Source: Staphylotrichum longicolle (lineage: Eukaryota; Ascomycota; Sordariomycetes; Sordariales; Chaetomiaceae). From it: 64,000 nt of DNA. Location of the stretch: contig JAHCVI010000001.1 of assembly GCA_019096155.1 (NCBI GenBank), positions 13,293,243 through 13,357,242 of the forward strand, given 5' to 3'. The notes under the pieces are model-generated. The model made no database searches, was not told where the DNA came from, and saw only the letters and a program-made list of their open reading frames with translations. Position numbers and translations under genes: made by a program. Of the stretch, positions 32,329-43,993 are shown one piece after another; the stretch's first letter is position 1, and every line of letters starts with the position of its first letter.

Positions 32329-34052
32329 CTACAGCCGGCCAAACTTCCAGTTCATCAGATTGTCGCTGTCTTCCGCATCATACCCGTGCCCGATCTTGGT
32401 GAACGCGTCTACGTACTCCTGCCAGTTCACCGTATCCCCCCGTCTAGGATGAACTCTATCTCGTCTGTCGTGCCCTCGTGGTATACCTTGCTCCGCCGCC
32501 AGTTGGTGTACCCGCTGCCCGGCCCCTCTACGGTCGTGCAAAAGTCCTTTAAGTTCTCGTCCGCCCTGTTGGCGGTGACGTATTGCTGCCTGCCGCTGGA
32601 GCGCTAACATTGGAACTGCTTGGTGATCTCGCATACTTCGGGGGTCACGCCCGAGCACCTGGGCGCGCAGGTCTATCGTCTTGGCGATGGCAAAGGACGC
32701 TATGGCGTTGTGGCCCGCCTCGTTGGGGTGAAAGATGCGGCCGAAAAAGTCGGGCAGGAGGAAGCCTAGGGATGGAATCCAGCCGTGTGCGTCCGAGGGG
32801 CAGCTGGGAACGGTTGGCGCGCGCGCTCGAGGGCTTGTAGCGCGGCCGCGCGCGGGTTGACCGAGTTCCAGAGGGAGGAGCTATAAATGGTACGGTCGGC
32901 GCCGTTGGAGTCGAGGTCGTGGGTGGGGAGCGAGTCGCGGACTTCTTTAAGACGGGCTTTCAGTACCGGGTCAATGTCGGCTTCTTCAAAGCGGAGGGAG
33001 AGGAGAATCTTGCGAAGGTACTGGGATTGGGGTCTCGGTGGTAATGGTTGCTGCCGTGCCGTTTTCGACTTAGAGCTCTAGACCGCGTTTGAAGAAAGGT
33101 AAGCGCCAGAAGGTCTTGCGGGTATCCGGCTTGAAAAAGAGTAGGTCGGGTTGTTTCTTGTCCGGGTAGGCACCGGATGAAGAGGGGGAGTATATCTGCC
33201 TATCGACACCCTCAATAGGCCACAGGTCTTAGTTGGAAAAGCCAATCCTATAGCTAACCTCGTCGGCTACATCGTAAATGACTTTATAGATCAAGTCGTT
33301 GAGCCCCGAGGTGAGAGAGTTGTAGCGCTAGCGGCGCGTAACTTTTAGGGGTAGAGGTATAGACCGGATACTAAGCTAGGTGTAGCCAACCCAGGGGGAG
33401 AGGCCCTAGTCCTGGCCGTGGCGCAGGCCTCGTTGTCTGTATTGAAGAAGCGCGTGTAGCTATTGTATACGACGATGCCGTTGGTGGCTATCTTGGAGTT
33501 AAAGGCAAGAAGCATCGCTTTGATGTTGCTACGTATGATATTTTGCAGGTTTCGCTACGCCTTATCCAGAATGGCGTTGCAGGTGGCATCGTCGTAGAAT
33601 ATAAGGACGATACAATCCTTGATAATATCCACCAAATACAGGTCGTTGCCGCTAGCTATTAGGGTCACTAGGTCGAGGTTCCCCTAAAGGTAGTTAACTT
33701 GGTTGTAGATCTGCTAGGTCTAGTCGCTAGTATAGGCGGAATACTAAAAGTTGTCAATAGCCGAACCGACGTACTACTGTATCATTATAGGGTAGCTTAT
33801 ATCGTAGCGGGAGCAGGCCCAATCGTTGAAGTTGTGGAACAGGCCGCCTAGCTATTCACTAGAGCCGATGCCCGCTATATAGCTGTCGCCGATGGCTGCA
33901 AAACGACGGACCCAAGTAAATAATGTCGGATCGACAGTAACCTGTCGTTGCTCGAGCCCGTCCACTAGCGTATAATTGGCATTGTTGCGAGGGATGGACA
34001 AGGCCGCCGTCAGGCTGGCGGCCACAACGAGAGTAAAGAGCGGAATCATCAT
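32329..34052 (-). pseudogene. SGNH/GDSL hydrolase destroyed by RIP
   Basis: A signal-peptide ATG at 34052 opens a secreted SGNH hydrolase. Block I is FAAIGDSYIAGIG (about 33885-33915), the Gly-x-Asn-Asp block is ASGND (near 33650) and block V is FHPNEAGHNA (near 32710). Between 33870 and 33540 the frame has at least seven TAG stops. Each sits where Gln is expected (after SSE, MIQ, DNF, TSD, T, NYL and DKA). CAG to TAG is a CpA-to-TpA change, the mark of repeat-induced point mutation. The part nearer the 3' end is less damaged but shifts frame at a C6 run (about 32440) before the terminal NWQEYVDAF...NWKFGRL. It cannot make a full-length protein. A duplicate must have existed, or still exists, elsewhere. 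Confidence 0.8.
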
Positions 34053-34943
34053 GGAGATGGAGGCAAACGAGCGAAGGTCTGTTCCCCTTTGCCGGCAGCC
34101 TGGTCGCCCAGGTCAGCGGGAAAGAGAGTTGAGAAATGAGACGGGGGATAAAGGAGCGACAGGAAAATGCAATACTCGCTTCCTCAGCTCCAGACGGACT
34201 GGACAGAGCAGGTCTCACTCACGTAACTAAACATGGATGAGATTGCCGCGGGTTATCTTCTTCTACTGAGTGTGTGACTAGACCCAGGGGATGTACTGGG
34301 CTGTGTGGCAGCGATTTCACTCATTTCTTGGGAATCTACGCATGTTACCCCTGAATAACCTCGACCCACCACCATGTCAGACTCTCCACTGGTTCTTTCT
34401 CAGCGCCCATGTCTTTGCAACCCGCCTGTATACAGAGAACCATGTCAACACAGTGTGTAGTCACGGTAAAGTCTTCCGAGTCAAAGATCCGGAACCCGGC
34501 GTCGTGGTAATGGTGCCGAGACTGCCGAGAAGGGTGGGTTGCTCGAGGCAGGCGTTTTCCGGAGGTTGTTTACTGATTATGAAGGGAGCAAAAGACAGTA
34601 TCCCTTGTTGACAAGGGCATGCGCAAGCAGGAATGGCGCGTTTCCGTTGCACACGTATCGGTACCTCTCGCAAGTAGCCCGCTGTCGTGTGGGGGCCGGA
34701 GCCATAACGCATGCCATGCTCTAATATTGACGACCCAGCGTGAGATTATAGCGCCAATGCAGAGATGCGCCCAGCTGTGGGCGACAGTTGTCAGTCTCGA
34801 GCCTGAAGATGCGCTGAATCAGCGCTCCTTGGGTCGAACCCCCACATGTCCATCTCTGATACTACCATGACAACTAGGGTCAGCCAAGCATTGTCCACAG
34901 CTATTCGTGCTTAGAAGCAGGGACTCACCTTGAGAAAGGAGAC
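34053..34943. other. intergenic, nothing recognised
   Basis: About 890 bp upstream of the metalloprotease gene. It may hide a 5' exon carrying that gene's ATG. No other feature. Confidence 0.35.
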
Positions 34944-36440
34944 GTGAAGACAGGGGCCAGCTCCTCTGAACACCACGCTGAAGACTCTTCACCTTCAGTG
35001 TTCCGAGACCTTCAGCTCATTCCATGGCACTTGCAGTCTCGCCGTGGTCTCCTGTGGTCACGTCGCTCCTCTCACGTTCGTTTCTACCTCCACGCAAAAA
35101 CTTTGCCTTTGAGTGTGGTTGTTTCCCTTGTCCTCGCCGTGAACGGTGTCGACGCGGGCAGCCGTGCGTGGCAGCCTCCCATCGTCCACGCAAAAGCGGC
35201 CCTCGCGGTCCGTGATCTCTCAGGCATCAACAACATCTACTCCAATGGCACAAACGGTTCGTCCAACCATCTAGTTCACACGCACCAGAAGCGCTACTAC
35301 GGCATCACCAACCCGGCCAACACCGGTCCTTACCCACGGCTCTGGCCGGCAGGCAACATCAACGCCTGCTTCGAGCAGGTGGACCATACGCATAAAAGCC
35401 AAACTAAGAGCACGCGACAGATTTTGTACGATGATCTCATCACGGCCCGCGAGCTGTGGCGGACGACCGGACTGGATGACAAGGATGGCAACTTCCAGTT
35501 CAATATTCTCGCAGACAACGACCCGGGGTGCGCGCGGGAGCTGCGGTCCACGCATCTGCTCATCCAGTACGCTGGCGAGGGCGAGCGGCAGATGTCTACC
35601 ACCGTAGGTGTGGACCAGCCGCTTGCGGCACCCGAGTCCAACAGAGCTTTGAGGGATCTCGGCCCCTCCATGACTCTCACCGACATTTTGGATATTGGCA
35701 AGGAGAATGTCGTGGCCAAGTACGCGCACGAGATGGGCGTAAGTGGCAACCGTAGATCTGCCTTCCATTCATGCGCTAACATTTGATCCTCACCAGCACT
35801 CCTGGGGTCTCCACCACGAGCACCAGAATCCCAAGTGGTGGGACGAGAAGTTCACCCAGGTCGAGCGGACCAACTGGTTCTTCAGCGAAGAGAACTTCAA
35901 GTGCGAGAATTTGGCCGATTTCGACAAGGCGATGGAGGGTGTTCCCAGACAGCCAGACTACGAGTGGAGGGGCTACCGCAACCAGATCTGCCGTGATCGT
36001 TTCCGGGCGATCAGGGGCCAGTTTGCCGGCGGGTTGAACTACCTTCCGATTGACGAGCCAGGCATGGTTGATGACGGCAAGGACGCCCCCGATTGGGAAT
36101 CCATCATGCTCTGTAAGTGTCCGCTACTTGGGTGTCGCGTTGTCACGTTCTACACTGTTGGGTTGGGGATTGTTAACATCATTTGCTCCAGATCCTAGCA
36201 ATGCCGGAGGCAAAACTGTCGGCGGCGTGAAACAGCCGGTCCTTGCCAAGAGACACGGAGATCTCATCGCGCTCAATTTCAAGCCCAGCAAGCGCGACGT
36301 GCAGGCCTCAGGGTCTCAAGAGAATGTACGGGGTCAAGAGCTCGAACTTCATTGGCCAGCTGCTGAATGTCAAGAGTAACAAGCCCAAGAACATTTTTGA
36401 CAAGGTCAGGAAGAAGGACCCGGACTCGAGCTGTGTGTAG
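34944..36440 (+). CDS. secreted astacin-like (M12A) metalloprotease, start and C-terminus problematic
   Basis: Exons end at 35738, then 35797..36112, then 36192..36440. The zinc site HEMGHSWGLHHEH fits HExxHxxGxxHE and is split by the first intron after HEMG. The Met-turn SIMLY lies across the second intron and matches the astacin SxMxY. A signal-like segment (LPLSVVVSLVLAVNGVDA) precedes a propeptide region. No in-frame ATG exists upstream back to 34944, only a GTG, so a 5' exon is probably missing from this model. In exon 3 the conserved C-terminus (LKRMYGV...NIFDKVRKKDPDSSCV) is in a different frame from the body. A 7-base excess (36308-36314) between VQA and LKRM would explain it. Uncorrected, the body frame stops at 36379. 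It should be an extracellular protease. Confidence 0.7.
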
Positions 36441-37272
36441 AGTGGCAATGGCGGAGGATATGTGGAACTGAGTCTTGCGGCGGGGAATATGGATCTTCTG
36501 CCTCTTTGATAGCAACTCGCTAGCCTCGGTTCAAACGTTTTTCCTAGCGTGTAATGAAGGCGCGTGGTAAGCCCGTTTGGTCTTGATACGCCGACGTGAT
36601 TCAGCAGAAGAGTGTAAGTGGGCAGCTTCATATCCTGTGCAGGCTTTCTACGCCTTGCCTGTCAGAGACGTCCTAGTTCCATAAGAATACGGCAAGTTCC
36701 CAAATGTCGCTTGCAACCATTCCATTGTCTTCGCATTCACAATGGAGTGGTTCCCCAAGTCCGTCATACCGTGTGTCACAGATACCGGGGTTGCACTCAA
36801 CGGTGGGAAGGTATTGTCAACATTATATCCGTTTCCATTCACTCCCAGAAGTCAAGACCTTACTTACGGGGCTCTCGGACCCCTCACTTTGGCAAGTTCG
36901 GCGCTTCTCGTCCCCATTCCCCTGACTGGTGGAGCGCTGCCAGATCCCCAGGCCACTCCACCCTTTTTACACTTTGTGCGGGGGCTTTTTCCACTTGAAA
37001 GCACACTGCATCCACTTCCTAGCCCCTCCCGAGTGCAGTGACCCCAACTCCTTTCTGGCCTCATCAGCTGCTTTGGGTGCGACGTAACTAAGGTACTTTA
37101 CCCGGTTATGGCTTGCCCAAGTTCCTCCCCTTCCTAGGGTTTCGAGTTGCAAGAACGCACCAACATCACTATTCGCTCTACCACACAGACGTTTTCAGCC
37201 CGAGACTGAAGCCAACGGGATCGCCGAGAGGGCTAGACAGTGCGTGCGCAAGGTCCTTGCTTCAGCTTGACC
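36441..37272. other. intergenic, hexokinase promoter
   Basis: About 830 bp upstream of the hexokinase gene. A CTAAGGTACTTTACC-like site is at about 37088. No other feature recognised. Confidence 0.4.
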
Positions 37273-38963
37273 ATGGCGGTGTCTTCACTCCCCGGCGCTC
37301 CCGACAAGGACCTCGTCAATCAGATCAAGCGTCTCGAAGAATTGTTTACCATTGATACAGCCACGCTCAAAAAGATCACCCACCACTTTGTGGATGAGCT
37401 CACCAGGGGTGAGTTGCACCGGCGACCAACAAACGGATCCGACCGGCACTTGCTGACGGGGCGCAGGTCTGAGTGTTGAGGGTGGCAGCATTGTGAGTGA
37501 GAAACGACCGCCACCAGTACACGATTACGGCCATGATAGAGAGCGACGACAATCGCTGACAACGACAGCCCATGAATCCAACATGGGTCATGTCGGAACC
37601 GACCGGACACGAGACCGGCGAGTACCTGGCCCTGGACTTTGGAGGTACAAACCTACGAGTCTGCCAAGTTACTTTGAAGGAAAGAAACTTCGATATCATC
37701 CAGTCAAAGTGGCGTATACGGGAGGAACTGAAGACGGGCGTCGCAGAGGAGCTTTGGGACTTTCTCGCGGACTGCCTGCACCAGTTCATCGAGACGCACC
37801 ACGGCCCCATAACCAACAACACGATGGACAAGATTCCCCTTGGGTTTACCTTTTCGTACCCTGCCACGCAGAACTACATTGACGAGGGTACACTACAGTG
37901 GTGGACAAAGGGATTCGACATTGCTGGCGTCGAGGGCCATAACGTGGTGCCCATGTTTGAGGCTGCCCTTCGCCAGCGGGTACGCTGATCCTTGGTGTCA
38001 AACTCCTTCTGTAAAGATACTTACGTGCTGACTCGGCCCAGGGGGTTCCCGTCAAGCTTATCGCCCTCGTCAACGACACAACAGGCACGCTCATTGCCTC
38101 GGCGTACGCTAACCTTCACATGAAGATCGGCTGCATCTTCGGCACAGGCTGCAACGCCGCCTACATCGAGGACTGTGGCTCGATTCCCAAACTTGCTCAC
38201 CTGAACCTGCCATCGAATACACCGATGGTCATCAACTGCGAATGGGGTGCTTTCAACCACAGGACTCTGCCGCGGACTCCATACGACACGTCAATTGACA
38301 AGGCCTCCCCGCGCCCTGGCCAGCAGGCCTTCGAAAAAATGGTCGCGGGCCTCTACCTTGGCGAGATCTTCCGCCTCATCATGGTCGATTTACACAGCAA
38401 CCCGGAGACACATGTCTTTGCCGGCCAAGATATGTCCAAGCTCCAAAATCCCTACAGTTTAGACTCATCGTTCTTGGCGGCCATCGAGGAGTTTGTTTCC
38501 GCTCTGCCTCTGCTGACCTCCCTTCGCTAACGTCTACAGGGACCCCACTGACAATCTCTCCAACACCCTCGAGCTCTTCCAGACCCAGTTAAACATCAGC
38601 CCCAACCTGCCCGAGCTACAGCTCATCCGCCGCACGGCCGAGCTGATCGGCACCCGCGCCGCGCGCCTGTCGGCCTGTGGCGTGGCTGCCATCAGCATCA
38701 AGAAGGGGTACGCGTCGTGCCACGTGGGTGCCGACGGCTCCGTGTTCCAGAAGTACCCGCACTTCAAGGCCCGGGGCGCTCAGGCGCTCCGCGAGATTCT
38801 GGACTGGCCCGCGAAGCAGGACCCCGGAGAGGAGGACCCCATTGAGATCCTGCCTGCGGAGGACGGTAGTGGCGTGGGCGCCGCGCTGATTGCTGCTCTG
38901 ACTCTGCGGCGCGTCCAGGAGGGCAACATGCACGGCATCCTGCACCCGGAAAGGTTCAGCTAG
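37273..38963 (+). CDS. hxk: hexokinase
   Basis: Five exons: 37273..37408, 37467..37492, 37569..37979, 38042..38490 and 38540..38963, 481 aa. The second exon is only 26 bp but phases fit. The N-terminus LVNQIKRLEELFTID and LSVEGGSIPMNPTWVM are as in fungal hexokinases. The phosphate 1 motif is LALDFGGTNLRVC and the sugar-binding segment is LGFTFSYPATQNYID. The catalytic Asp is in LVNDTTGTLIASAY and the phosphate 2 region is IGCIFGTGCNAAYIE. The adenosine motif is DGSGVGAALIAAL. It phosphorylates glucose and fructose in the cytosol. The length is normal. Overall pattern is closer to hexokinase than glucokinase, though the DFGGTNLRVC start is glucokinase-like, so it may be a paralog. It lies 4.6 kb from the fructan locus, where it could act on released fructose. 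Confidence 0.92.
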
Positions 38964-39644
38964 TGGTTTCCACCAGCGGTTTGTGGTTCTGGGTCCCACG
39001 CACATCCCTGAGGTGATGACTCGAGGGTGTCACTGTGTGGCATCGGGAGGATACGCGGCGCAGCTTGCCTTCATGACATGTTATGGGAAAGTCCGGCGCC
39101 AGCCATGGTTAAATGTCTCTTTTCAGGATAATCTTTGACTCCTCATCGTGATCCATGATGACACCCCCTTTTGGGTTCTCTGAGGGAAGGGGGTTAGGGT
39201 TGGTGAGGTTTTCACCCCTTTTCCTCTCCGCTTGTCAATCCACATCAACTCCACCAAAACACCATAACACCAAATAAAAAGAGACAAAAACATACAACAC
39301 CAGGGATTCGCTGGTCGTACCGACCCAACTACTGATCTGGCTCTCACGCGTTTGACTAGGGGAGAGCGGACGGGATCCCGTATTTTCGCGCGGATATGGT
39401 CGTATGTGACAGCCAGTCTGCGCAGTTGCGCTTAAGAGGTGCCTGTTTGAGGTTGGAGGAAATGGAACGGTCCTGGCCCATGCATTGTAAGATGACACTG
39501 CCTTGTTCATCGGCTCATCAAGCGGTCCTTTCAAGCTTTGTAGCAGAGAGGCCATGAACATCAATCGCATCAATCACATCAACTTGGACAGCAGCTTTTG
39601 ACAGAACACAACCTAAAACCTCATAGAATTCGCTCTCCCCAGCG
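38964..39644. other. intergenic between convergent genes
   Basis: About 680 bp between the ends of the hexokinase and membrane protein genes. Nothing recognised. Confidence 0.4.
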
Positions 39645-40777
39645 TTATTTGTGTTCTATGTGATTGACTCGGACTGGGGACGGGGGACAAAGACCACTGA
39701 CGTCGGAGAACAAAATATGCGCCTTCCCGGAATCCATCGTGCCCGTCTCGATATCAGACTGAGCATCCCGGTCTCCTCTCTGTCTGCTCTGCCGTTGGCA
39801 TCCGCCCCGGGAGACGGCGGCGAAGCTCTGTTCCGGCATGGCGCCTCCCAGAATACCAAGCGGGAGGATCTGCGCCATTCGACGTCGGCTGAGCTTGTCC
39901 AAGGCGGCCCTAAAGTCGTCGAGGATGATGCTGTCCGTGAAACACTTGAAGACGAAGGCAAATTTCCAGAACGGGTTGATGACGCCGATGGGGATCACGG
40001 GGGTGACGGAGAGAATGTCGACAATGATGCTGATCATGCTCAGGCTCATGCAGAGAAGCAGGATGCCGAACCGGGGAGAGACTTGGACGATCTCGACGAA
40101 GCCGAGCTCGTAGCGGAATTTGATGTTCCAGAAAAGATTGATAATAGTAAATATCCACCAGGGGTCGCTAAAGATGGAATGGCACCGACGATGGTCAGCA
40201 GGACTGGAACGTACGTCTCAGCCGGCATCCAAAACAGCGTCACTCACCGGAGGACAGCCTCGTATGGCCGCGTTTTACTGAACAGCTGGCTGTCGCCGCC
40301 ATTGAAGTAGGAAAAGTTGGCATAAATCTCGAGGATCCAATAGGGCTGGACCAGAAGAACGCTGCCAATGTAGATAAGATTGCCTCGGCGGCCTAGGAAC
40401 GGCTTGCTCTTCATCCAGGCAATGACATTTGTGGAGCGTCCAGGATGAGATGAGCGGGACGACGGTTGACGAGAGAAACCAGCCCCACACGGGGGGTCGA
40501 AGAAGATGAAGAAGCCGTTGGGGATGGCCAGGATAAGCTGCGAGTGTGCTGTTGTGTCAGCCGGTGGACTGTGCGTGTTTAAGCTCCCATTCAGAAGGGG
40601 GCAACTGACCTCGATCAAAATAAGCTTGTGGAGCAAGACTCCTCGCCGCATGTTCGCAAGAGTGATGCCACACATGATGATCAGGGCGCCGATCATGAAG
40701 CCCTGGGACCATGCTTCCAGAGTCAGTTTCCCCGGCTCCGTGGGCTTCTGCTGCTCAGCGACTGCTGTGGTCACCAT
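39645..40777 (-). CDS. multi-pass membrane protein, unknown function
   Basis: Three exons, complement(40610..40777, 40248..40537, 39645..40167), 326 aa. Hydrophobic segments suggest about six or seven membrane spans: GFMIGALIIMCGITL, LILAIPNGFFIFF, YIGSVLLVQPYWILEIY, WWIFTIINLFWNIKF, GILLLCMSLSMISIIVDI and IGVINPFWKFAFVFKC. The C-terminus is long, polar and cytoplasmic-like. Within exon 2, about 20 residues after FFDPP read poorly in frame. A shifted frame reads VWGWFLSSTVVPLISSWTLH, a convincing further span. Two opposite one-base changes, in the C6 run at about 40491-40496 and in the AAA at about 40428-40430, would restore it. Similar unnamed integral membrane proteins occur widely in Pezizomycotina. 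No transporter signature seen. Confidence 0.7.
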
Positions 40778-41941
40778 TTCGACGGCGTGTGCACATATGT
40801 GACGCTTCGAGGGTTGCCGTGGCCTGTGGATGTGAAAGTGCGGAACAGAGTGCCAGACAACTACTTGCACATCTCCAGACGCTCACGTCGAGGAGTCAGG
40901 CAAGGCCGGGTGGGGGCGGGCTTTATGGTTGGCAGAGCCATCGCATCATGCATGCAGCTGAGAGGGAGCACCAAGACATCCAAAGCGGGGGATGGCCCGA
41001 CGCTACGGATTGTGTGCCAAACGAGGTAAAGCTTGTGGCTTGCCTCGCTTCCAGAACAACCTTAAACTGGTGTAGTTGTGCGTTTTTCCACTTGAAGCGC
41101 ACAGGCGAGGCCTGGGACCAAAGGCTCCAAAGCTTGCGGGTGGCCACGATTGACCAAATGCGTGCTAGTCCATCTGATCCCATCACATCGGCCAAGCTCG
41201 CAGACCCTTCAACCCCGGATTCTGCCCCTCACCCCATGCAGCCTCCAGTCCTCAGACTCAACGGATGCGGGGAAAGTTCCAAAAGACTCGCGGGCATTGG
41301 TCACGGCTTTCTGAACGGCCCGCCCACCGAGTCCGGATAGCGGAAGGTGGGAAGCCACGCCCTGGGGGTAGGCTGGGATAGAAGTGGGTGCATGAACCTT
41401 GACCTCTATTCTTCCCACACTGGTTCCATCGATCCGGTTCAGTTCAAAAAAAAATGCCTCTTGCTCCCACGCACCCAGTTCCCTTTCCGCTGACCAGATG
41501 CCTTTGCAGGATCCTGCACGCCTACAGTGACAACATGAAGGCTGCCGTGCACGTCAAACGTCAGAGGTCGATAGGTGCTCAGCCAGAATGAGCAAATGGT
41601 TCGCCAGTTTCCGCACCTCGGATGGCTGGCGTACAGTACAGTAAGGTATCAGTGAAGGGTTTTGCCAGAAGGTGCTGCGAGGGGGTGGGTGGTTCCACGT
41701 CGAGTTGGTTCTCTTTGCACTAATTTCTGACGCCGACCAGCCCGATTGATGGACGCGGACTTAGGTGGTCACTTCATCCTGGTCCCGGAACGCACAGACT
41801 GGTGTAATGCTTGTATTTTCATCAACTCTCCAAATCTGCGGGGTAGTGTGGGCCAAAATCAACTGTCAACTGATTGATAGGGGCACCCCTCCTGGTCTGG
41901 CAGTTCTTCTGGTGCCCAACCTAACTCTATCTACAAGTACA
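40778..41941. other. intergenic, nothing recognised
   Basis: About 1.2 kb between the membrane protein start and the GH32 gene end. Frames on both strands are short and featureless. Confidence 0.4.
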
Positions 41942-43993
41942 CTAGCACCAACTCGAACCCAGAGGCGTGACTGAAGCCGCCGCAACAGCCAAAGTTCCAT
42001 TGCGCCCGACCAGGCTGATCCCTGTCGACTGCTTGTAGCGAGGCCAAACCGTCGCCGACATGACTGTCCCGTCGCCAGCAAACACCTCCAAGATGCCGCG
42101 GTCGAGGAAGATGTCCAGCGCTAGCTTGTCGTCCGCGGGCTTGGCGAGGACCGCCTGCCACTTGCCCGCCTGGCCGTAGCCGCCGTTGGTGGTGTCCAGC
42201 GTCAGAGTCCGGCTTGCGACGTCGTAGCTCAGGAGGGTGGACTCGGCGCGAGACTCAAAGACCGCCAGCGTGAACGAGGAAGCCCTCGTCTCCTTGAGGT
42301 TGACCGTGAGCTTCACCCTCGCCGTGTTGCTGTTCCCGAGATCACGCGCGCGGTCGCCGACCTGGAACCGGCCCAGATTCTTCGTGGGGCCCTTCGCGAG
42401 GCTGTTGAGCTCCGCGATGGGCCGGCTGCCGAGGCCGCCGTCCGCCGTGAGGAAGAGCTCCCGGGTGATTGACTGCTGGCCGGCCCAGCCGTTGACACGG
42501 GTGGGCGTCTTGGACGTCTGCCAGTTTGCCAGCCAGGTGATGGCGAGGTCGCGTCCGGACTCGTCCTTGTACCACTGCATGGCGTAGCTTGCCGGGCCGG
42601 CGTCGAGGAGACCGCGCTTCTCGCTCGTGAACACCGAGCTGTTGTAGGTGCCCGTCTCATAGTAGCCGAGCCCGTTCCCGCCGTAAAAGAGGACCCACTT
42701 GTTGCCGAGGGGGAAGAAGTTGGGGCATTCCCACGGGTTTCCCGTGCTCCCGTCTCCCGTGTACAGGGGGCCGACGTGGGACCAGGAATAGGGGCCCGAG
42801 TCGGTGGAACGGTACAGCTGGACCTGGCCATGGGTACCGTCGGTCGCGCCAATGACCATCTTCACGGAGTTGTCTGTCTTGTCGTGGAAGACCTTGGGGT
42901 CGCGGAAATCGACGGGCGCGCCGACCGGAGGGCCGAGGACGACGGGATTGCCCGGGTACAGCTTGAAGTTGACGCCGTCGGTGCTGCTTGCAACCGCAAC
43001 GCTCTGTTGGATGGCGCCGGGGTGTGTTGCCCCATCGATGAAGTCGGTAAAGACGAGATCCAACGTGTCCCCGCGGATCATGGCGCTGCCAGTGAACCGC
43101 CCAGACGCGTCGCCGGGGATGCTCGTGTTCGCGGGCGAGAGGGCGACAGGCAGTTCACGCCAGTGCACCGCATCGGTGCTCGCCGCATGAGACCAGTGCA
43201 TCGGGCCCCACACCGGGGCGGCCGGGTTGAACTGGCTGAAGAGATGGTGGCGTCCTTTCCACTGCACAAGACCCGCCGGGTCGTTGATCCATCCTTGGTA
43301 AGGCGTGTAGTGGTACTGCGGACGCAGCGGATCCTCGGCGTAGATGGAGCACGCAGGCGTGTTGCGCCGCGGTGGTTGGTTTGCTTGGCCGATCACCTGG
43401 AAGGTCAGGCCGTCTCCGTCGCCGAGAGCGCGAGGGCCGATCCGGAGGTCGTCAAAGTTGATGTGACCCCAAGACTGGCTGGTGCTGCTGTCATGAATGA
43501 TGACGTGAACGGACTGGCCAGCCCACTTGCTGGTGTCCCAGACAATGCGGATCAGAGCCTCGTCGTTGGTCGCCGTCTGCTTCAGGAGCAAGCGGTTGTC
43601 GCTGTCCCTGACGAGGCCGACGTACAGGTTGTCGGGATCGTAACCACCGCCAATGAGAAAGCTCAAGACAGAGGTCGCCCGGAAGGAGCGAGACTTGAGC
43701 TCGCCGACAGCAGCCTCTCCCGCCTGCGTGATGCCCCAGATGAAGTACTTCTGGTCTTGGTGAAACGGTCCGCCCCAGTACGACGCCGCGTCGGTAACGG
43801 ACTTGTTTCCAAATGCATCTCCATAGACGACTTCCCAGCCCTGGAGATTGCCGGTCTCGAAGCCAAGGTTGAGAGGCTCGTTGCCGGAGTTGCCTCGGCG
43901 GCCTGGTTGGTCTGGAAGCAGGCCGGCCACCGCGTTGGAGGCCGCCGACATGACCAGGCCAAGCGTGACGAGACGGTTGCGGGAGCCTGCCAT
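41942..43993 (-). CDS. secreted GH32 fructanase with N-terminal beta-sandwich module
   Basis: Single exon, 683 aa, ATG at 43993, with a signal peptide (LVTLGLVMSAASNAVAG). Residues about 40-190 form a module with LNLGFETGNLQGW, VLSFLIGGG and WGHINFDDLRIG. This is the same kind of module that is duplicated in the giant GH32 protein at 48878. The catalytic domain follows. The nucleophile motif is WINDPAG (usually WMNDPNG; the Asp is kept), the transition-state motif is FRDPKVF and the acid/base motif is WECPNFF. A C-terminal GH32 beta-sandwich ends with LDIFLDRGILEVFAGDG. It should release fructose from levan, inulin or sucrose outside the cell. Exo or endo mode cannot be told. It is divergent to the MFS transporter across a 1.57-kb intergenic region. 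Confidence 0.9.
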   Translation of the reverse strand: MAGSRNRLVTLGLVMSAASNAVAGLLPDQPGRRGNSGNEPLNLGFETGNLQGWEVVYGDAFGNKSVTDAASYWGGPFHQDQKYFIWGITQAGEAAVGELKSRSFRATSVLSFLIGGGYDPDNLYVGLVRDSDNRLLLKQTATNDEALIRIVWDTSKWAGQSVHVIIHDSSTSQSWGHINFDDLRIGPRALGDGDGLTFQVIGQANQPPRRNTPACSIYAEDPLRPQYHYTPYQGWINDPAGLVQWKGRHHLFSQFNPAAPVWGPMHWSHAASTDAVHWRELPVALSPANTSIPGDASGRFTGSAMIRGDTLDLVFTDFIDGATHPGAIQQSVAVASSTDGVNFKLYPGNPVVLGPPVGAPVDFRDPKVFHDKTDNSVKMVIGATDGTHGQVQLYRSTDSGPYSWSHVGPLYTGDGSTGNPWECPNFFPLGNKWVLFYGGNGLGYYETGTYNSSVFTSEKRGLLDAGPASYAMQWYKDESGRDLAITWLANWQTSKTPTRVNGWAGQQSITRELFLTADGGLGSRPIAELNSLAKGPTKNLGRFQVGDRARDLGNSNTARVKLTVNLKETRASSFTLAVFESRAESTLLSYDVASRTLTLDTTNGGYGQAGKWQAVLAKPADDKLALDIFLDRGILEVFAGDGTVMSATVWPRYKQSTGISLVGRNGTLAVAAASVTPLGSSWC

